From an uncultured Bacteroides sp. (GTDB taxonomy: Bacteria; Bacteroidota; Bacteroidia; Bacteroidales; Bacteroidaceae), in NCBI GenBank assembly GCA_905203765.1, contig CAJKXC010000003.1, positions 1 to 64,000 of the forward strand: a stretch of DNA of 64,000 nucleotides, written 5' to 3'. Under the pieces are notes generated by a model. That model saw nothing but the letters and a program-made list of their open reading frames with translations. It did no database searches and was not told where the DNA came from. Of this stretch, positions 1 through 7,615 are shown piece by piece. How positions within the stretch are numbered: position 1 is the first letter of the stretch; each line of letters begins with the position of its first letter. Position numbers and translations under genes: made by a program.

Positions 1-29
1 CAGAATTCCCATTTACAAAACACATATAT

Positions 30-1211
30 ATGTATAAAGTATATCTCAAATCCGGCAAAGAAGAGTCATTGAAACGTTTTCACCCGTGGGTGTTTTCCGG
101 TGCCATCGCGCACTTCGACGGAGAGCCCGAAGAAGGAGAAGTAGTGGAAATATACACCTCTAAGAAAGAGTTCATCGCGAAAGGTCATTTCCAGATAGGA
201 AGCATCGCCGTGCGTGTGCTGACTTTCCGCCAGGACGAAGACATCAATGCCGACTTCTGGAAACGCAAACTCAGCATCGCCTACGAAATGCGACGCAGCA
301 TCGGCATTGCCGAGAACCCGACGAACAACACCTACCGCCTGATTCATGGCGAAGGCGACAACCTGCCGGGACTCGTCATCGACATCTATGCCCGTACCGC
401 CGTGATGCAGGCGCATTCCGCCGGGATGCACCTCGACCGCATGGCCATCGCCGAAGCCCTTAGTGAAGTGATGGGCGACCGGATAGACAACATTTACTAC
501 AAATCGGAAACCACTCTCCCCTTCAAAGCCGACCTCTACCCCGAGAACGGCTTCCTGAAAGGCGGAAGTGCCGACAACATAGCCATGGAATATGGCCTGA
601 AATTCCACATCGACTGGCTGAAAGGACAAAAAACCGGCTTCTTCGTAGACCAACGCGAGAACCGTTCCCTGCTGGAGCGTTATGCCAAAGGGCGTAGCGT
701 GCTGAATATGTTCTGCTACACCGGTGGATTCTCCGTCTATGCCATGCGCGGAGACGCCAAACTGGTACACTCCGTAGACAGTTCCGCCAAAGCCATCGAC
801 CTGACCAACAAGAACATCGAACTGAACTTCCCCGGTGATGAACGTCATGCCGCCTATGCCGAGGACGCTTTCAAATACCTGGACCGTATGGGCGACCAAT
901 ACGACCTCATCGTCCTCGACCCGCCCGCCTTTGCCAAACACCGCGATGCCTTGCGCAACGCCTTGCAGGGCTATCGCAAGCTGAATGTCAAGGCCTTCGA
1001 GAAAATCAAACCGGGCGGCATCCTCTTTACTTTCTCCTGTTCGCAGGCGGTCAGCAAAGAGAATTTCCGCACTGCCGTGTTTACCGCCGCCGCTATGTCC
1101 GGCCGCAGCGTCCGCATTCTGCACCAACTGACGCAGCCTGCCGACCATCCGGTAAGCATCTATCATCCCGAAGGAGAATATCTGAAAGGATTGGTACTCT
1201 ATGTAGAATAA
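30..1211 (+). CDS. rlmI: 23S rRNA (cytosine-C5) methyltransferase RlmI
   Basis: SAM-dependent methyltransferase expected to make m5C at position 1962 of 23S rRNA in the cytoplasm. The 393-residue protein has the family layout: an N-terminal PUA-like RNA-binding part (about 1-75), then a Rossmann methyltransferase core. SVLNMFCYTGGFSVYAM (about 223-239) is the SAM-binding loop, VLDPPAF is near 295-301, and FSCSQAV holds the candidate catalytic Cys337. Length matches E. coli RlmI (396). The ATG follows an AT-rich leader without a Shine-Dalgarno site. No neighbour on the left is visible in the 29 bases before it. The family is clear; the exact target base is taken from the family. Confidence 0.93.
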   Translation: MYKVYLKSGKEESLKRFHPWVFSGAIAHFDGEPEEGEVVEIYTSKKEFIAKGHFQIGSIAVRVLTFRQDEDINADFWKRKLSIAYEMRRSIGIAENPTNNTYRLIHGEGDNLPGLVIDIYARTAVMQAHSAGMHLDRMAIAEALSEVMGDRIDNIYYKSETTLPFKADLYPENGFLKGGSADNIAMEYGLKFHIDWLKGQKTGFFVDQRENRSLLERYAKGRSVLNMFCYTGGFSVYAMRGDAKLVHSVDSSAKAIDLTNKNIELNFPGDERHAAYAEDAFKYLDRMGDQYDLIVLDPPAFAKHRDALRNALQGYRKLNVKAFEKIKPGGILFTFSCSQAVSKENFRTAVFTAAAMSGRSVRILHQLTQPADHPVSIYHPEGEYLKGLVLYVE

Positions 1212-1332
1212 AAACGGACTAACGTCCCTCTACAGGAGATAATACAGAACGAATAATGCTACCGAACATTTAAAAGTAGTTAATAAATAGCAGATTTTCG
1301 TCTAATTACTATGTTGTATAACATAAACCCTG

Positions 1333-1340
1333 TATCTTTG
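1333..1340 (+). promoter_or_regulatory. Promoter -7 box of candidate sRNA
   Basis: TATCTTTG matches the Bacteroides -7 consensus TAnnTTTG. It lies just before a short transcribable unit ending in a hairpin plus T-run at 1384-1414. No clean -33 TTTG is visible; GTTG at 1313-1316 is the nearest, with short spacing. Confidence 0.6.
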
Positions 1341-1346
1341 CAGAGT

Positions 1347-1412
1347 GTTTTTCATGGTATTAGATTTAAGGTTAATAAAGATTGGCTGTCTGGGATAGAT
1401 AGCCTTCTTTTT
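1347..1412 (+). ncRNA. Candidate ~66-nt sRNA in the rlmI-nupG gap
   Basis: A -7 box at 1333-1340 puts the start near 1347. A hairpin (GGCTGTCT at 1384-1391 pairing with AGATAGCC at 1397-1404, one G-U pair) followed by T-rich 1405-1414 ends it. No ORF lies inside. The unpaired 5' half (about 1350-1380, containing ATTAGATTTAAGGTTAA) resembles, from memory, a multi-copy Bacteroides sRNA family (FopS, paralogous sRNAs). I could not check that here. nupG has its own -7 box downstream, so this is more likely a separate transcript than a leader. Ends are approximate. Confidence 0.55.
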
Positions 1413-1414
1413 TT
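1384..1414 (+). terminator. Intrinsic terminator of candidate sRNA
   Basis: 8-bp stem GGCTGTCT/AGATAGCC with a 5-nt loop, followed by TTCTTTTTTT. Confidence 0.7.
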
Positions 1415-1473
1415 ATATACCCCTCACTTCCCTTTTTTACTCCTTTAGCCATCGCCTTTTCCGATAAATTCCC

Positions 1474-1481
1474 TACATTTG
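1474..1481 (+). promoter_or_regulatory. -7 box of nupG
   Basis: TACATTTG matches TAnnTTTG and lies 43 bases before the nupG ATG, downstream of the sRNA terminator. Confidence 0.6.
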
Positions 1482-1523
1482 CATCAATATATTTATAGGA
1501 AAAACACATAATAAGAAACAATT

Positions 1524-2786
1524 ATGAGCATCAAGGTTCGTTTAGTTATCATGAACTTCCTGCAATTTGCCGTATGGGGAGCATATCTCACGTCAATGGG
1601 AAGTTATTTGGTAAATGTAGGTTTGGCAGAACACATCGGTATGTTCTACGCCATGCAGGGCATCGTATCGTTATTCATGCCTGCCATTCTGGGCATCATT
1701 GCCGACCGCTGGGTACCGGCACAGAAGCTATTGAGCTTCAGTCATTTCATTGCCGCCCTCTTCATGGCACTGACCGGATATTACGGCATGACAGCCGGAG
1801 CGGATGTAGATTTCAGCACCCTTTTCACCTTCTACTCATTGAGCGTTGCCTTCTATATGCCTACCCTTGCCCTCTCCAACTCCGTGGCGTACACCGCTTT
1901 GGATAAAGCAGGACTGGATACAATCAAGACTTTCCCACCCATCCGTATCTTCGGTACCATCGGTTTCATCTGCTCCATGTGGATGGTCGATTTATTGGGA
2001 CTGCAAAATACCTACGGACAATTCTTTGCCTGCGCCATCATCGGACTGGTCTATGGCGTGTATGCGCTGACCTTGCCCGACTGCCCCACCAGCAAAGGCG
2101 GACAAAGCAAATCACTGGTGGAAGCGCTGGGACTGCGGGCCTTCGCGCTGTTCAAGCAGAAGAAGATGGCGGTATTCTTTATCTTCTCCATGCTGCTGGG
2201 CGTATCGTTACAGATTACCAACGGGTTTGCCAACCCATACATCAGCAGCTTCGGAAGCATCCCCGAATATGCCGAAACCTTTGGCGTACAACACGCCAAC
2301 ATCCTTATTTCACTGTCGCAGGTATCCGAGACTCTCTGTATCCTGCTGATTCCCTTCTTCCTGAAACGTTTCGGCATCAAGCAGGTAATGCTGATTGCCA
2401 TGCTGGCATGGGTACTGCGCTTCGGGCTGTTCGGAGCAGGTAATCCGGGCAGCGGGGTGTGGATGTTTGTACTTTCCATGATTGTTTATGGAGTTGCATT
2501 CGATTTTTTCAACATATCCGGCTCCTTATTTGTTGATAGGGAAACGGACAAAGGAATCCGCTCCAGTGCACAAGGGCTGTTTGTTATCATGACCAACGGC
2601 TTCGGCGCCACTATCGGTACATTGGGGGCACAAGCTGTGGTAAATCATTTCGTCGATTTCAACAGTGAAGTGCCACAGATTACGCAATGGCAGTCGGCAT
2701 GGTTCACGTTCGCAGCTTATGCGCTGGTCGTAGCGGTAGTGTTTGCACTTGTATTCAAGTACAAGCACCGTCCGGAAGAAAAATAA
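1524..2786 (+). CDS. nupG: Nucleoside permease, NupG/NHS family (MFS)
   Basis: Inner-membrane importer expected to take up nucleosides with protons. The 420-residue protein is hydrophobic throughout, consistent with 12 membrane segments. Its N-terminus (MNFLQFAVWGAYLTSMGSYL) is the family hallmark: NupG/XapB proteins begin with a similar FLQFFIWGAWL-like stretch. Length matches the family (about 418). It ends in a short basic tail (KYKHRPEEK). It has its own -7 box and is followed by an 8-nt repeat hairpin. The substrate is inferred from the family; some Bacteroidota members may carry other nucleosides or bases. Confidence 0.88.
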   Translation: MSIKVRLVIMNFLQFAVWGAYLTSMGSYLVNVGLAEHIGMFYAMQGIVSLFMPAILGIIADRWVPAQKLLSFSHFIAALFMALTGYYGMTAGADVDFSTLFTFYSLSVAFYMPTLALSNSVAYTALDKAGLDTIKTFPPIRIFGTIGFICSMWMVDLLGLQNTYGQFFACAIIGLVYGVYALTLPDCPTSKGGQSKSLVEALGLRAFALFKQKKMAVFFIFSMLLGVSLQITNGFANPYISSFGSIPEYAETFGVQHANILISLSQVSETLCILLIPFFLKRFGIKQVMLIAMLAWVLRFGLFGAGNPGSGVWMFVLSMIVYGVAFDFFNISGSLFVDRETDKGIRSSAQGLFVIMTNGFGATIGTLGAQAVVNHFVDFNSEVPQITQWQSAWFTFAAYALVVAVVFALVFKYKHRPEEK

Positions 2787-2886
2787 TGTGCTAATGTGCT
2801 AATATGCCAATGCGCTAATTGCCATTCGGTATAACGGCGCAAGCTCATTAGCACATTGGCATATTGGCATATTATCACATTAATAG
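2785..2886. repeat. Octanucleotide repeat array forming a hairpin
   Basis: Left arm: five 8-nt units (AATGTGCT, AATGTGCT, AATATGCC, AATGCGCT, AATTGCCA) at 2785-2824. Right arm: five units of the complementary type (ATTAGCAC, ATTGGCAT, ATTGGCAT, ATTATCAC, ATTAATAG) at 2847-2886. The arms pair (2801-2819 with 2847-2865, one mismatch). The array ends one base before the ATG of the next gene and may also act as nupG terminator. Confidence 0.85.
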
Positions 2887-2887
2887 T

Positions 2888-3454
2888 ATGAATAAGAAGA
2901 AGATAGAACTACAAGTACTCAACATTTCCAACAGTCAGGCGCAGGCAGGTGCCTACGCCCTGGTATTAGGCGAAGTGGATGGCAAACGCCAGCTCCCGGT
3001 CATTATCGGTGCGTCCGAAGCACAGTCCATGGTCATCGAACTGAAGGGAATTGTTCCGCCTCGCCCGCTGACTCACAATCTGTTTGCTTCCGTACTCGAA
3101 GTGCTGGGAGTGAAACTGATGCGAGTCCTTATCTACAAGGTGGACAACGGTGTGTTCTACTCCTATCTTTATATGAAATCCGAAGAGACCATTCTCCGGG
3201 TAGATGCCCGCACCAGCGATGCGGTGGCACTGGCACTGCGCATGAATGCCCCTATTTTTGTCTACGAAGATATTCTGGAAACGGAATGCCTGAAAACAGA
3301 GGGAGACATCACCGCCGGCAACGTTCCTGCCCAGGATGCCCCGGAAGATACGCTGGACGCACTAAAGGCCGCATTGCAAAAAGCAGTAGAAGAGGAAGAC
3401 TACGAACGCGCCGCGCTCCTGAGAGACCAGATAAACCAACGCAAAAACTTATAA
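2888..3454 (+). CDS. BFN-domain (DUF151) protein with C-terminal UvrB/UvrC motif
   Basis: Bifunctional nuclease family (BFN/DUF151) protein of 188 residues; the family is described as having RNase/DNase activity, but the cellular role in Bacteroides is not settled. The BFN domain covers about 1-135 (LQVLNISNSQAQAGAYALVL, LPVIIGASEAQ). A UVR motif follows at about 155-185 (LQKAVEEEDYERAALLRDQI), a helical pair known from UvrB, UvrC and Clp partners. The ATG at 2888 is chosen over an in-frame TTG at 2864, which lies inside the repeat array. rsmE starts 5 bases after the stop, so the two are probably cotranscribed. Confidence 0.88.
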   Translation: MNKKKIELQVLNISNSQAQAGAYALVLGEVDGKRQLPVIIGASEAQSMVIELKGIVPPRPLTHNLFASVLEVLGVKLMRVLIYKVDNGVFYSYLYMKSEETILRVDARTSDAVALALRMNAPIFVYEDILETECLKTEGDITAGNVPAQDAPEDTLDALKAALQKAVEEEDYERAALLRDQINQRKNL

Positions 3455-3459
3455 ACCCT

Positions 3460-4158
3460 ATGCACGTATTTTATACTCCCGACATACAAACCCGCAACGA
3501 ACTGCCCGAAGAAGAAGCCGCACATGCTGTACGTGTATTGCGGTTGCAGGCAGGTGACGAAGTGACGCTGACGGATGGTAAGGGCAACTTCTACCGTGCC
3601 GAAATCAGCACCGCCACCAACAAGCGCTGCCTCGTAAACATCGTGGAGACCCTGCCGCAAGAACCTCTATGGAGCGGGCATCTGCACATTGCCATGGCTC
3701 CCACCAAGAATATGGACCGCACGGAATGGTTTGCCGAAAAAGCTACCGAGATAGGCTTCGACGAGCTGACCTTTCTGAACTGCCGCTTCTCGGAGCGAAA
3801 AGTCATCAAGACGGAACGCATCGCCAAGATACTCGTATCTGCTATCAAGCAATCGCTCAAAGCACGCCTGCCCCGGCTGAACGAAATGACGGACTTCAAC
3901 AAGTTCATCACCCAGCCCTTCGCAGGACAAAAGTTCATCGCGCATTGCTACGAAGGCGAAAAGCCCTTATTGAAGGACATAGTGCGCAAGGGAGAAGATG
4001 CCCTGGTGCTGATAGGGCCGGAAGGCGACTTCAGTGAGGAAGAAGTAAAAAAAGCGATAGAGAATGGCTTTACGCCCATCAGTCTGGGCAAAGCACGCCT
4101 GCGCACCGAAACAGCCGCACTCGTTGCCTGTCACATTCTGAATCTGCAAAATCAATGA
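3460..4158 (+). CDS. rsmE: 16S rRNA (uracil1498-N3) methyltransferase RsmE
   Basis: SPOUT-family methyltransferase for m3U1498 of 16S rRNA. The 232-residue protein starts MHVFYTPDI and has the N-terminal PUA-like part (EEEAAHAVRVLRLQAGDEV), then the knotted domain with KATEIGFDELTFLNCRFSER. The C-terminal SAM-binding signature is LIGPEGDFSEEEV and LGKARLRTETAAL. Length agrees with E. coli RsmE (243). The ATG at 3460 sits 5 bases after the BFN gene stop; longer in-frame readings run back into that gene and are not supported. Probably cotranscribed with flanking genes. Confidence 0.94.
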   Translation: MHVFYTPDIQTRNELPEEEAAHAVRVLRLQAGDEVTLTDGKGNFYRAEISTATNKRCLVNIVETLPQEPLWSGHLHIAMAPTKNMDRTEWFAEKATEIGFDELTFLNCRFSERKVIKTERIAKILVSAIKQSLKARLPRLNEMTDFNKFITQPFAGQKFIAHCYEGEKPLLKDIVRKGEDALVLIGPEGDFSEEEVKKAIENGFTPISLGKARLRTETAALVACHILNLQNQ

Positions 4159-4180
4159 TATTCACTAAAACAAAAACTAT

Positions 4181-5734
4181 ATGAAAAAGAATCTATTCAC
4201 CCACCTTTCAGTGCTGGCAGTGCTGATAGTATTCGTAAGCGCATGCTCCTCTAAACAGGCGGAATACACCAACGTGATTCCTTCCGACGCTTCGCAAGTC
4301 GTTACCCTCAACCTGAAATCCATAGCAGACAAAGCAGGCATGAAGGACAAAGAAAACAAAGAAGCGCTGCAAAAGCTGACGGATGCCATGAAGAGCGGCA
4401 TGAATGCAGCTACCTTCCAGCAGGTAGAAGCTGTATTGAAAGACCCGTCCAGCTCGGGTGTGGATGTAGAAGCCCCGATGTATATCTTCAGCGCACCGAC
4501 CTTCCCATACGTCACTTTGGTCGCAAAAGTAGTGAACGAGGATAACCTGCTGAAACTCCTGGAAGTGATGGAGAAAGAGCAACTGAGCACCCACGTTGCC
4601 GAGGCAGACGGATATAGCTTTACGAAGCTCACCGGACAAGCACTGCTTGCCTTCACCCCGACAACGCTGATGATAGTAAACTACAAAGGCAATACTCAAC
4701 TGGAAAAGGCAAAGGCAGGCATCACCACCCTACTGAAACAGAGCGCTGAGAACAGCATCACCAGCCAGGCCGGTTTCAAAAAGATGCAGAAGATGGGCGG
4801 GGACATAGGCATGATTGTTTCCCCCACCAGCATGCTGGGCGCCTATGCCAAGCAAATGAACTACGGCATATCCAAAGACATCGACCTGAAAGACCTGACG
4901 GTAGTGGGAAGCCTCTCCTTCGAGAAGGGAAAAATAGAAATGAAAGTAGAGAACTACACCGAAAATGCCGAGTTGAAAGCCTTGCTCGAAAAGCAGATGA
5001 AAACCACCCGTCCCATCGAGAATACATTCTTGAAGTATTTCCCGCAGTCCACTCTGGCACTGTTCAGCATCGGTGTGAACGGAGAGGAATTCTATAACGC
5101 ATTGCAGGAAAACGAACAGTTCCGCGACAACTTCTCCATCGCCAAGGCAGCGGAAGTGAAAGACTTGTTCAGCACTTTCCAGAACGACCTCACCTTCGGA
5201 CTTATCAATGTGACCATGAACAACAATCCTTCGTTCCTTGCCTATGCCAGTGTGCAGAACAGCGACCCGCTGAAAGCAATCTACGAAAAGAAGGGCGAAC
5301 TGGGCCTGAAGCGCGGCGAAGACATCGTGAAACTGAATGAAAACGAATATGTGTACAAATCACGCAGCATCAACATCTTCTTCGGCATACGCGACAAGCA
5401 GATGTATGCAACGAACGACGAACTGCTGTTCAAGAGCGTAGGCAAGGCTGCCGATCCGTCGGTCAAGGATGCAAGCTACGCTTCCGGTATGAAAGGCAAG
5501 CGAATGGCATTCGTCATCAATGCAGAGGCGGTACTGGGCTTGCCGGTAGTAAAGATGCTGGTAGAGTTTGGCGGGCACCAGGCTGCCACTTACTATTCGC
5601 TTCTCGATAATATCTCCTACCTGGAAGCAGCCGGCGACAGTGATAAATCAGTCATCACCCTGCAATTGAAAGACAAGAATGTAAATGCACTGAAACAAAT
5701 TGTAGACTTCGCCAAGGGGTTTGCAGGCATGTAA
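4181..5734 (+). CDS. DUF4836 family lipoprotein
   Basis: Secreted lipoprotein of 517 residues. The signal peptide ends in a lipobox (FVSAC, Cys22). The mature part starts with the DUF4836 hallmark, IPSDASQVVTLNLKSIADKAG. The rest is a long soluble region with no membrane segment. Function is unknown; the family is found in Bacteroidota and usually sits next to an ABC ATPase, as here. The stop lies 13 bases before the ATP-binding gene, so lipoprotein, ATPase and permease probably form one operon and may act as one envelope system. That last point is inference. Confidence 0.82.
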   Translation: MKKNLFTHLSVLAVLIVFVSACSSKQAEYTNVIPSDASQVVTLNLKSIADKAGMKDKENKEALQKLTDAMKSGMNAATFQQVEAVLKDPSSSGVDVEAPMYIFSAPTFPYVTLVAKVVNEDNLLKLLEVMEKEQLSTHVAEADGYSFTKLTGQALLAFTPTTLMIVNYKGNTQLEKAKAGITTLLKQSAENSITSQAGFKKMQKMGGDIGMIVSPTSMLGAYAKQMNYGISKDIDLKDLTVVGSLSFEKGKIEMKVENYTENAELKALLEKQMKTTRPIENTFLKYFPQSTLALFSIGVNGEEFYNALQENEQFRDNFSIAKAAEVKDLFSTFQNDLTFGLINVTMNNNPSFLAYASVQNSDPLKAIYEKKGELGLKRGEDIVKLNENEYVYKSRSINIFFGIRDKQMYATNDELLFKSVGKAADPSVKDASYASGMKGKRMAFVINAEAVLGLPVVKMLVEFGGHQAATYYSLLDNISYLEAAGDSDKSVITLQLKDKNVNALKQIVDFAKGFAGM

Positions 5735-5747
5735 ATCAAAAAAGATA

Positions 5748-6392
5748 ATGAACAGCATTCACTTACGGCAAACACTACCCCAAGTGTTTGCCGAACGTGA
5801 TGCCATCGTCTCCGATGTATGGCATCAAGACATTACGTTCAGCAAGGGGAAGCGTTACCTCATAGAAGCCGCCTCTGGCACAGGCAAATCGTCGCTTTGC
5901 AGTTACATCTACGGTTATCGCCGCGACTATCAGGGCATCATCAACTTCGACGAACGGAACATTCGCTCGCTCTCCGTCGGCGAATGGGTGGAGATGCGCC
6001 AGCATTCGCTCAGCATTCTTTTCCAGGAACTGCGCATCTTTCCCGAACTGACTGCCCTCGAAAACATACAGCTTAAAAACCGCCTTACCAACTACAAGAA
6101 GAAAAAAGATATCCTCGCCCTTTTCCAAGCCTTCGGCATTGCCGACAAGGTGGACGAGAAGGCGGGAAAACTCTCCTTCGGCCAGCAACAGCGGGTAGCT
6201 TTCATCCGCAGCCTCTGCCAGCCGTTCGACTTCATCTTCCTGGATGAACCCATCAGCCATCTGGACGATGACAACGGGGAAATCATGAGCCGGATACTCA
6301 CAGAGGAAGCCGGGCGCCAAGGCGCAGGAGTCATTGTGACGTCCATCGGAAAGCATTTGCAATTAGAATATGACAGTGTATATAAACTATAA
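5748..6392 (+). CDS. ABC transporter ATP-binding protein
   Basis: Nucleotide-binding subunit (214 residues) that would power the permease starting 6 bases after its stop. Visible motifs: Walker A ASGTGKSS (the first Gly of the usual GxxGxGKS is Ala), Q-loop ILFQELRIFPELTALENI, signature LSFGQQQR, Walker B FDFIFLDEP. The switch region reads GVIVTSIGKHL, without the usual His directly after the VT(S/T) strand. The ATG at 5748 follows an A/G-rich stretch (AAAAAAGATA) and is preferred over an in-frame TTG at 5721 inside the upstream gene. LolD/MacB/FtsE-like; the substrate cannot be told. Confidence 0.85.
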   Translation: MNSIHLRQTLPQVFAERDAIVSDVWHQDITFSKGKRYLIEAASGTGKSSLCSYIYGYRRDYQGIINFDERNIRSLSVGEWVEMRQHSLSILFQELRIFPELTALENIQLKNRLTNYKKKKDILALFQAFGIADKVDEKAGKLSFGQQQRVAFIRSLCQPFDFIFLDEPISHLDDDNGEIMSRILTEEAGRQGAGVIVTSIGKHLQLEYDSVYKL

Positions 6393-6397
6393 ATGAT

Positions 6398-7615
6398 ATG
6401 AACAGACTTGTTTGGAAACTTCTTCGCCAGCACATCAGCGTCGGGCAGCTGGCCGGCTTCTTCCTTGCCAATCTTTTCGGCATGATGATAGTGCTGCTGA
6501 GTGTGCAGTTTTACCGCGACGTCGTCCCCGTCTTTACAGATGGAGACAGCTTCATGAAGAAGGATTATATCATTGCAACCAAAAAGATAAGCACCCTCGG
6601 CAGCTTTGCCGGGAAAAGCAATACCTTCACCAAAGACGAGATTGAGGACTTGAAGCAGCAGGCTTTCACCAAAAGCATAGGAGCGTTTACGCCTTCTCTC
6701 TTCAAGGTTTCTGCCGGACTGGGCATGCAGGAAGCAGGCATCCGCCTCTCCACCGAAATGTTCTTTGAGGCCGTTCCCGATGAATATGTAGACGTCAACC
6801 TGGACCGGTGGCACTTCGACCCGGATACTCCGGTCATCCCCATCATCATTCCCCGCAACTATCTGAACCTTTATAACTTCGGCTTTGCCCAAAGCCGTAG
6901 CTTGCCGAAACTGTCGGAAGGGGTTATGAGCCTGATACAAATGGACATCATGATTCGCGGTAACGGACGCGTAGAGCAATACAAGGGCAGTATCGTCGGT
7001 TTCTCCAACCGTCTGAACACCATCCTTGTTCCCCAATCTTTCATAGACTGGGCCAACCGGAACTTCGCCCCCGAGAAAGAAGCCCAGCCTTCACGCCTCA
7101 TCGTAGAAGTGAAGAATCCCACCGATACAGCCATCACAGATTATTTCCAGCAGAAGAACTACGAAACCGAGGGCAATAATCTGGATGCCGGCAAAACCAC
7201 CTATTTCCTGCGCCTCATCACCGGAATCGTTATGGGGGTAGGCCTGTTCATCAGCATCCTGTCGTTCTATATCCTGATGTTGAGCATCTTCCTGCTCCTA
7301 CAGAAGAATACCGTGAAGCTGGAGAATCTGCTGTTGATAGGATATAGCCCCACGCGGGTAGCCTTTCCCTACTACGTCCTTACTGTGGGGCTGAACATCC
7401 TTGTCCTGTTACTTGCCGTAGGCAGTGTAGCATGGATACGCACTTACTATACAGAAGTAATCCAAACCCTTTTCCCACAGCTGACAACCGGCTCGTTACT
7501 GCCTTGTATGTTGACAGGTTTCATCCTGTTCCTCGCAGTGTCCCTGCTGAATATCCTGGCAATACGCAGAAAGATTATAAGCATTTGGCAAGGGAAGGTT
7601 ACTTCCCAAAGCTGA
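6398..7615 (+). CDS. ABC transporter permease, FtsX/MacB-like
   Basis: Membrane subunit paired with the ATPase just upstream (5-base gap). 405 residues with the FtsX/MacB layout: one N-terminal membrane helix (about 18-40), a periplasmic domain of about 220 residues, then three C-terminal helices (about 270-300, 320-345, 365-390). It belongs to the mechanotransmission type rather than classic channel permeases. The DUF4836 lipoprotein, ATPase and permease look like one unit. The last 17 bases overlap the 3' end of the convergent GH43 gene. Confidence 0.82.
   Translation: MNRLVWKLLRQHISVGQLAGFFLANLFGMMIVLLSVQFYRDVVPVFTDGDSFMKKDYIIATKKISTLGSFAGKSNTFTKDEIEDLKQQAFTKSIGAFTPSLFKVSAGLGMQEAGIRLSTEMFFEAVPDEYVDVNLDRWHFDPDTPVIPIIIPRNYLNLYNFGFAQSRSLPKLSEGVMSLIQMDIMIRGNGRVEQYKGSIVGFSNRLNTILVPQSFIDWANRNFAPEKEAQPSRLIVEVKNPTDTAITDYFQQKNYETEGNNLDAGKTTYFLRLITGIVMGVGLFISILSFYILMLSIFLLLQKNTVKLENLLLIGYSPTRVAFPYYVLTVGLNILVLLLAVGSVAWIRTYYTEVIQTLFPQLTTGSLLPCMLTGFILFLAVSLLNILAIRRKIISIWQGKVTSQS

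Larger units (their letters stand above)
1212..1523. other. 312-bp rlmI-nupG gap
   Basis: Holds the candidate sRNA unit (1333-1414) and the nupG -7 box (1474-1481). No further ORF or repeat is evident. Confidence 0.7.

Noticed and set aside
66..1166. Long minus-strand open frame (366 codons) opposite rlmI
   Set aside because: It mirrors the rlmI frame, has no family features, and rlmI shows intact catalytic motifs on the plus strand.
2864..2887. Earlier TTG start for the BFN gene
   Set aside because: It would translate the octad repeat; the ATG at 2888 gives the normal family N-terminus.
3286..3459. Upstream extension of rsmE into the BFN gene
   Set aside because: The extension reads the BFN gene out of frame; the ATG at 3460 gives the family start MHVFYTPDI.
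7599..7615. Frameshift or gene fusion between the ABC permease and GH43 genes
   Set aside because: The 17-base overlap is between convergent genes with intact ends; no disruption is needed to explain it.
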